From Adiantum capillus-veneris (lineage: Eukaryota > Streptophyta > Polypodiopsida > Polypodiales > Pteridaceae): a DNA stretch of 62,000 nucleotides. Each line of letters opens with the position of its first letter. Positions within the stretch are counted from its first letter, which is position 1. The position numbers and the translations under genes were made by a program. Under the pieces are notes generated by a model, which was not told the origin of the DNA, searched no databases, and saw only the letters and a program-made list of their open reading frames with translations. Positions 38,401 to 47,400 of the stretch are shown here, piece by piece. The stretch is from contig CM043967.1 in assembly GCA_014529385.2 (NCBI GenBank), positions 83,142,778 through 83,204,777 on the forward strand, written 5' to 3'.

Positions 38401-41400
38401 TGAGGACCGGATTTATGTGGAGCCGGTCCCCCCTCCAATAGGCATTTGTATTATGATTTCTCCCATAAAGAGAGACTTGTTACAATACAGTCTTTGTGTT
38501 CCTTGTGACCTAGGTGATGCCATGAAGATGGAAGGCTTCATGCACCACAAACATAACATAAACTTGAAGAAAGCTTTAACTATCCCAAGCCTCAGTCCCA
38601 AGACCTCAAACACCTTCGAAGGTGGAGAGAGCTAGCAGGGAATGAGGGTAGGGAAGAGGAAGAAGAAACATTTCATAGGAGAAAGAATTAGTTCCTCACT
38701 TATCATACTCTTGTTGCTAGCATACATAATAGCATAGTAATGAAGAAGAAGGAGATGGCAAGCTTAAGCATTGAAGCATGGCTCTTGGTTGGATTTGCAC
38801 TCCATAGCCAAGAGTGTTGGTGTAGGCTCTCAACCTCTACTTGCTTGGAGAGGGAGCTCTTGCACTTTGCATAGCACACAATGAGAGTGATTGTGAGTGT
38901 GTGTGGGTGAGTATACCCCCTAGGCACCCCCCTAGCTTGCTTGGGTCGACCCCCCCTTGTAGCTCATGCCTGAAGCTCATTGGACCCCTCCAGGCCTAGC
39001 CAATCACAAGCAGGAGCCATTACAAGCAACATGGGTAGCCTTGGGACAAGTGTCCCCCTTTCCCCTTTGAGAGAGAGGACTTGATAAATGCTAAAAAAAT
39101 TAGATAATTCATGTAATTTATCATTGGACCCCTTTGAAGCTTAGCCAATAGGCTTCAAGCAACACATGAAGGTAACATGGGTAGGGGCCTGACATGTGTC
39201 CTTGCTGCCTCTTCAAGTTGGGGCTTCCCTTGTGTGTGTGAGTGGGTGTTCTCTCTCTAGCTCCTAGGAAAAGGGCTCGCCCCCTCTCTTGTAGGAATGA
39301 TTTTGACTTTAGGTGATCAAGCACCTTACTCATCAAGCATGACAAAGCACTTGAACTAGGGGGTGTTCCCACAAGCATCTCAGGCAAGCTTCTCAAGGCA
39401 CCTCAAGTACTTTAATCATGCAGCAAGTCAAGCACCTCAAGCATGGAGCCAGTCAAGCACCTCAAGCATCTTAATCAAGCACCTCAAGCATGAAAAACAC
39501 CTCAAGCATGACAAGCACCTCAAGCAGGACAAGCACCTCGAGCTTGGGCCGGGTTCCCACCTCAAGCTCAGCCCTAGCTTGCTTAAGGTCAAAAGGACTT
39601 TTACACACATTTATTGGAGGTCTTCAATGAAGCTAACCCTAAGGTCTTATGCTCCATTGGTTAGCCTTGCTCTTTGATAGACCATCTCCCTTTTGGGCCC
39701 CTTTACATTGGCCCCGTGTTGAGATAGATCTAAAAGCACATACCTATATCTTAACACTTGTTCCCGTTTATTCTCCCACATTAAGTGATCAATTTAATAT
39801 GAGAAAATCATTTGGGTTAGTTAGATATTAGATTTTATGACATTACCTCTCTCTTGAAATCATAGTCGTCCTCGACTATGAGGTAGAAGAGATAAAGTCT
39901 TAGTCATTAGTCAATCGTACTTAGCGGGTAAAGGATCCCTTTTTACCCTACGACATCTTTCCAAGATGGATGACTAATCCATTTGGTGCTTGGGAGACAT
40001 AGCTGCCGCAAGCATGTCTGCTCTTTAGTCCATTTCATTCTCCCAAAGTAGAGTGACAAATTCTACTTGGTGTTTGAGAGACGTCGTCATCACAAACATG
40101 ATTCTAAGCATGCATACTAGTTAAATTTGTGCACAATTAAAAAGAGGACTAGTCATATAAGACAAAAACATGAGTTATTTAAAAGAAATTGGTGGATCTC
40201 CTTTGTAGGGCTTAAGTAAGCTTACATGAAAGGCATTGTGTATAAGCCAATGGTTGGGCAACTTGAGTTGATAAGCCGTCTCATTGATAGGCTTCAAGAT
40301 TTGGAAAGGACCATAGTATCTTTTTGCTAGTTTAGCCTAATACTTTTGATGGCCCGTAGGATTTTTGCCCGTCGTTTGCCTTAATCGAGCCTTAGGAAAC
40401 TTGAGTAAGACCCAATCATTTTCTTTGAACATTAAGGCTCTTCTGTGCTTATCAGCAGCAGCTTTTTGCCTTTGTTGAGAGATGGCTCTAGCCTCCCTAA
40501 TCTTTTGAAAAGATTCTTGTAGGTCACGGCTATACTCATCGGCGGCGAAGATCTTCCCATGTACTTTTAGTAGCAAGGGACTTTTAGGTCTTCCTTCTAT
40601 GATCTCGAAAGGTGCTTTGCCCGTAGAAGTATGTACAGTATTATTGTAGGCATACTCTACTAGCGGTAAATACTTTTCCCATTGTGAGCGTTGATCTACT
40701 TCGGTAACATAAGTCTTGAGTAGATCGAGTATCGTAAGATTGGCTATCTCACTTTGGCCATCCGTTTGTGGGTGATAGGCCGAAGAGAAATTCAATCTTG
40801 TTCCTAGATTTTCAAAGAGACCTTTCCAGAAATTACTGGTCATTCTAGGATCTCTATCTGACACGATGGATGTGGGTAATCCATGGTGTTTGAAAATCTG
40901 AGATATGAAGAGAGTTGCCATTTGATGTGCCTTAATAGTCTTTTTGACAGGAATAAAATGTGCTTGCTTGCTAAACCTGTCGACTATTGTCCATATTCCT
41001 GTATTCCCATGGATAGACTTGGGTAATCCAAAGATGAAATCCATGGATATACTCTCCCATGGTGAATTTGGAATAGGCAATGGCTGGAGTAATCCAGGTT
41101 GCTTCCCTCTATCATACTTGGTCTTTTGGCATACTACACATTTTGAAACATACTCTTGTATGTCCACTTTTATGGTAGGCCAATAGAAATACGTCTCTAC
41201 TCCTCGGAGAGTAGGTTGAATACCTCTATGCCCTGCATATGGAGGAGCATGGGATTCATACATAACCTTCTCACGAAGGGAATGGGTAACACATAGCCTA
41301 TTGCCGTGGAGAAGATAACCATCCTGCAAGGTGAATGGTTCCTCTTTCTTCCCCAAAGCAAGGGCTGACATTATGTCTCTAAAGTCAGGGTCAGTAGCAT

Positions 41401-44400
41401 ACTCATCTATCATAGAGGATAGATCATTGTGAGTAGCTATAGACACCGCATTAACTTTTGGTCGTCGTGAAAGTGCATCGGCAACTTGATTGTGCTTACC
41501 AGCTATGTGAGCAATATGGAAATTAAATTGCGAAAGAAAATTTGCCCACCTCATTTGTTTGTCGGAAAGCTTGGTTTGCGTCATGAAATACTTGAGACTT
41601 TGGTGGTCGGTTCGTAGGATAAATGGAGTCCCCAATAGGTAGTGCTTCCATGTGTCTAGGGCATGTAGAACAGCTAAAAGCTCTTTCTCATAAATGCCCA
41701 AGACTCGTTCATCACCATTGAGCCTTCGGCTCTCATATGCTATGGCATGCCCTTCTTGAAGCAAAACTGCTCCAAGGCAATCACCACAAGCATCACATTG
41801 GACCGCAAATGGCTTTGAGAGATCCGGAAGCACGAGGACTGGTTGGGAAGTAAGCTTCTCTTTGAGTTTTTGAAAAGCATTTTGCTCCTTAGCAGACCAT
41901 ACAAACTTAACGTTCTTCTTGGTTAAGTCGTGTAGTGGTCCTGCTACTTGAGAGAATTTTGCTATGAAGCGTCTATAGTATGCACACATACCAATAAAGC
42001 TTCTTAGCTCATGTAGATTCCTTGGGTTAGGCCATGATTTTATTACCTCTAACTTTGATGGATCCATACGAATACCATCGTGAGAGATAATATGGCCTAG
42101 ATATTGAATCTCTTGAAGGAAGAATTCACTTTTCTTTTGGTTGAGAAAAAGTTTGTTCTCCCTCAAGGCTTGAAAAATCACTTGGAGATGTTGCTTATGT
42201 TCCTCCAAAGACTTGGAGTAGATGATGATATCATCGAAGAACACTCCAGTGAATTTTCGATATGGTCTAAAAATTTTCTCCATCAAACGATTGAACGTAG
42301 CTGGTGCATTAGTCAAGCCAAAAGGCATGACTAGATATTCATAAAGACCAAATGTTGTGCGAAACGCGGTCTTTAAGATATCCTCATCCACTATCCTTAT
42401 TTGATGATAGCCACTCTTAAGGTCAATCCTACTGAAGTAGGTAGAGCCTTGTAGCTTATCAAACAGATCTTCTACCCGAGGTACGGGAAATCTGTTTTTG
42501 ATAGTGATATGGTTTAGTGCTCGATAGTCCACACACATACGGTATGTACCATCTTTCTTTTGTACTAAAAGGACTGGAGAACAAAAGGGAGAGGAACTAG
42601 GGCTCACCATCCCTTTGTCTACCAGCTCTTGTACTTGCCTCATGATCTCCTCTTGTTGAGCTTGTGAGACTCGATAAGGAGGTTTGTTAGGCGGTGAGCT
42701 TCCTGGAAGGAGCTCAATACGATGGTCATCATCCCCTCGTTTTGGAGGTAGGTCCATAGGGATATCATCGATGAACACATCTTGGAATCCTTTTAGAAAA
42801 GTAGACAAGTCTAACTCTTCTTGATTCCTATCATTTTCATTTGATGAAACATTATTAGCTTTTAGAGACTCTTTGACATAAATCATGTACGCAGAAACTG
42901 AGCTTTTCATTGATTTATCAAAAGAAAGAGGATTTACAAGTGGAATAGTGCGACCACGCTCACTAGCATCTATATACATGTTCTTTCCCCTGTAGGTGAA
43001 GTAAATTCTCCGTTCAGGGAACTTCATGTTGGCAGCCATGCGATCAAACCATGGTGCCCCTAGGATAACATCCTGATGTTGGAGGGGAGAGATGAAGAAG
43101 TCTTCTTTGTCGACATAGCTTTGGACATGAAGCCTCAACTTCCCAATCAAGGGAGTAACGGAGGCTTGTTGTCCCTTGAAAGCTGCATCAGCTATTACTA
43201 TATCTCCCATCTCAAAAGCTTGAATGCCCAACTTGGTGGCCAACTCTATTGATATGAAGTTGAGAGTAGAGCTAGGATCAAACAAGATGAAGGCATCATG
43301 CTCTCTTACCTTTCCCCAAGCATAGGAGAGTGATGATCCTTTGCAATGAGCATCCTCTTTTGGAGCTTCGATGGTGGAAGCCCTAGGAGTCTCATTGCGA
43401 GTATTCTTCTTGGGGCAAGAACGATAGCCATGTCCTTGCTCCCCACACTTGAAACACTTATGGTCCTTGCGAAAAGCTTCAAGCTCTTCAGGAGAGAGTT
43501 TGTTTTTACCTTTGTAAACTCCCTTCTCCTTGGACCGATTGTTGTTGTTGTTGTTGGAAGTGCCTTGGGAATTATTTTGAGCATTGGATTTCCCCTTTGC
43601 ATCATTTTTATCTTTGTTTTCCATGGGCTTGACATTACGTCTAGCCCCTTGATGGAAATTGATGCGTGAAGCAACCATGGTGTGGTGGATTACTTCGGTA
43701 ATAGTACCGGGCCGTTGAGAGTTGATATATTCGGCCATCTCTTCAGGTAATCCCGCACAGAATTGTTGTCTTTGCTCGGCAAAGTCTATCTTTTGAAAGA
43801 CAGTAGCTTTGAGATGTAAATCCCAAAACTTATCTACATACTTGTTGATAGACTCATGAGAGAGGAGCTTCAAGCCGCGCCATTCGGTAAGAACTTTATC
43901 TTTAGTATCGCTTGGAAGAAATTGCTTCATGATGGAAACTCGTAGAGTTTTCCATGTCTTTGGGGCTTCTCCATTGCCACGAAGGCTAGCCCACCATTGA
44001 CGAGCTGATTTTTGGAAGTGCATAGCTACATGGCGTAGCTTGGAGGACTCTGTGAAGCCCTCGTCCCCAAAGGCCGCATCAAATTGCTGGATGAAGGCCA
44101 ACACTTTGTCGGTAGCACCAAAGGTGCCATCGTAGGTGAGAAAAGAGATACTCTTTCCTCCCTCCTTGAACTTCTTTAGCTTTTGTGACCTTCGCCATGC
44201 AGGAAATGATTTGCAATGTCCTCCCCTCTTGTATTCTCTAGGAGAATAGCCATAACTTTCATCGGAAGAGAAGGAAGGTGAAGAAGAAGGAGAAGAGGGT
44301 GACCTCTTCCTAGCCCTTTTCTTCCTTTGTTTCCTCTCTTGCCTTTGAGAGTGATGAGGAGAAGGACTATGGGTTGCTCTTTTCCTCTTGGGAGGAGTAG

Positions 44401-47400
44401 GCGATCGTCTAGACCGCCTTCTTCGTGGAGCCACATCTTCAGAAGAACTTAGACTTTCATTGCTTTCTTTCTCTTTGGATTCCTCCTCTCGAATGGGAGA
44501 GAGTCTTCTTTTGGGGGTCTCTTCAAGAGGCCTCCTAAGCTCTCTCTCCTCTTGGAGAGGAAGGGAAATTCCATAAGCACGAAGTTGTTGAGTAACTTCG
44601 GCTTGCAAGGTAGGGTTGCCCATAGCTTGTTGCAACCTAGTCACAAGATAATTCACAAACATGGGAGCATCATCATTAGCACCTTCATGTGCAAAATCAA
44701 AGCTATCAATGTTCATTCTACTCTCTTGATTATTGTCAGCCATGATAACAAAATTTTATGTATGTACTTAGTGTATGCTTTGGCAATTCAAAACCTTAGT
44801 TGCCACTCCTCTTAGCCTTTGAAAATCGGCTCTTAAGTATCTACACCCACGGCTCAAAGTGGTTAATTATAGAGAGTAGAGGAGTAGGTCTAACATAGCA
44901 GAGTTGCCAAGGGCTAGCTCCTTTCGGACTTCTTATGGCTCAATAATGGTAAAGCCGTAGGCAAGTCTAAAAAGACTCCATTATTAAGTCCAAAGCTCTC
45001 GAGGTGTGCACCATCCCCCACATAGTGGGCTTAACAAAACCGGTATTAGATCCCAGTTCCACTTACTCTATTATAATTAACAACATCAACCATTTATAGG
45101 CTACTTAAGGACCTCTCTTCTTAAGCAAGAAAAGAGAAACCAAATGCTCTGATACCAATGTAATGGAATTTGCCTATTCAATTTGAGAATAGCGGAATTT
45201 AATGAGAGTACTTTCAAGAAATGATTTTGTGAGCATAGCGGGTAGACATAATTGAAGATAGCAACATAATCATAGCAATTAGTTAACTTGGCATAGACAA
45301 TACTTTTGCAAGAGAGAGAATTTAGAGAACATGACAACAATTGAGGACCAGATTTATGTGGAGCCGGTCCCCCCTCCAATAGGCATTTGTATTATGATTT
45401 CTCCCATAAAGAGAGACTTGTTACAATACAGTCTTTGTGTTCCTTGTGACCTAGGTGATGCCATGAAGATGGAAGGCTTCATGCACCACAAACATAACAT
45501 AAACTTGAAGAAAGCTTTAACTATCCCAAGCCTCAGTCCCAAGACCTCAAACACCTTCGAAGGTGGAGAGAGCTAGCAAGGAATGAGGGTAGGGAAGAGG
45601 AAGAAGAAACATTTCATAGGAGAAAGAATTAGTTCCTCACTTATCATACTCTTGTTGCTAGCATACATAATAGCATAGTAATGAAGAAGAAGGAGATGGC
45701 AAGCTTAAGCATTGAAGCATGGCTCTTGGTTGGATTTGCACTCCATAGCCAAGAGTGTTGGTGTAGGCTCTCAACCTCTACTTGCTTGGAGAGGGAGCTC
45801 TTGCACTTTGCATAGCACACAATGAGAGTGATTGTGAGTGTGTGTGGGTGAGTATACCCCCTAGGCACCCCCCTAGCTTGCTTGGGTCGACCCCCCTTGT
45901 AGCTCATGCCTGAAGCTCATTGGACCCCTCCAGGCCTAGCCAATCACAAGCAGGAGCCATTACAAGCAACATGGGTAGCCTTGGGACAAGTGTCCCCCTT
46001 TCCCCTTTGAGAGAGAGGACTTGATAAATGCTAAAAAAATTAGATAATTCATGTAATTTATCATTGGACCCCTTTGAAGCTTAGCCAATAGGCTTCAAGC
46101 AACACATGAAGGTAACATGGGTAGGGGCCTGACATGTGTCCTTGCTGCCTCTTCAAGTTGGGGCTTCCCTTGTGTGTGTGAGTGGGTGTTCTCTCTCTAG
46201 CTCCTAGGAAAAGGGCTCGCCCCCTCTCTTGTAGGAATGATTTTGACTTTAGGTGATCAAGCACCTTACTCATCAAGCATGACAAAGCACTTGAACTAGG
46301 GGGTGTTCCCACAAGCATCTCAGGCAAGCTTCTCAAGGCACCTCAAGTACTTTAATCATGCAGCAAGTCAAGCACCTCAAGCATGGAGCCAGTCAAGCAC
46401 CTCAAGCATCTTAATCAAGCACCTCAAGCATGACAAGCACCTCAAGCAGGACAAGCACCTCGAGCTTGGGCCGGGTTCCCACCTCAAGCTCAGCCCTAGC
46501 TTGCTTAAGGTCAAAAGGACTTTTACACACATTTATTGGAGGTCTTCAATGAAGCTAACCCTAAGGTCTTATGCTCCATTGGTTAGCCTTGCTCTTTGAT
46601 AGACCATCTCCCTTTTGGGCCCCTTTACATTGGCCCCGTGTTGAGATAGATCTAAAAGCACATACCTATATCTTAACACTTGTTCCCGTTTATTCTCCCA
46701 CATTAAGTGATCAATTTAATATGAGAAAATCATTTGGGTTAGTTAGATATTAGATTTTATGACAATTCATTGTTTGTTTATCTTGGCCTCAGCTAACTTT
46801 GTAAGGTTGCCGGTTCGGTGGTGTACTACCATGAATCAATCATGTGATCTTCACGACGTAAAGGAGGTAACTCGCTTTGTACGCCTTCAAAGAAACAGTC
46901 AGCCTCTATTGCAGAAAAATCTTGTCGTTTCTTTTCGAGGTCAAACATATTCGACCTTCAATCATCATTCAGTTCTCTCAAGAAAAATCGAGTAAAGAAA
47001 CTGAATTCATCAAGTACAATCTCTTTGCCCTTCATTTGTCAAAGTCTCTTTCTCAGCCCGATAGCCAACCACGGCTGGTACCAAGGGATTTCGAGGAGGA
47101 CGTCACAACCTTCCTAAGGGCATTATGTAGAAGTCCTCGTGCCCTAAATACCCCTGGCATTGCAAATGAAGTTTGCCAATGATCTGTGTAATGGCACATC
47201 CTGCCCGGGTGCCGCTAGAATTGCCTCCGCCTGTGGTCTCCGCCTGTCGGGCGTAATTCAAGTCTAGCCGTCAATTCTTGGCTCCTCCATCAAAGAAAAA
47301 TGAGGGCTTCCTGATCTTTCACTTTGTCCCAAGGGCGGCAAAGTTTTGTACTTCCGTTCATCTGATTCGGTTCGGGCTCCACTCAATGTGGAACCAATTC

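Larger units (their letters stand above)
38218..46764 (-). mobile_element. E2: very young gypsy element, complete with target duplication ATTCA
   Basis: 8,547 bp. LTRs 38218-39842 and 45159-46764; ATTCA on both sides (38213-38217 and 46765-46769); polypurine tract 39845-39855; primer-binding site 45146-45157. The LTR copies differ by about two substitutions, one C-run indel and one 18-bp repeat unit, so the insertion is recent. Gag-Pol is nearly intact, but the chromodomain is missing and a TAG cuts the integrase tail. It lies inside E4, itself inside host intron 5. Confidence 0.96.
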
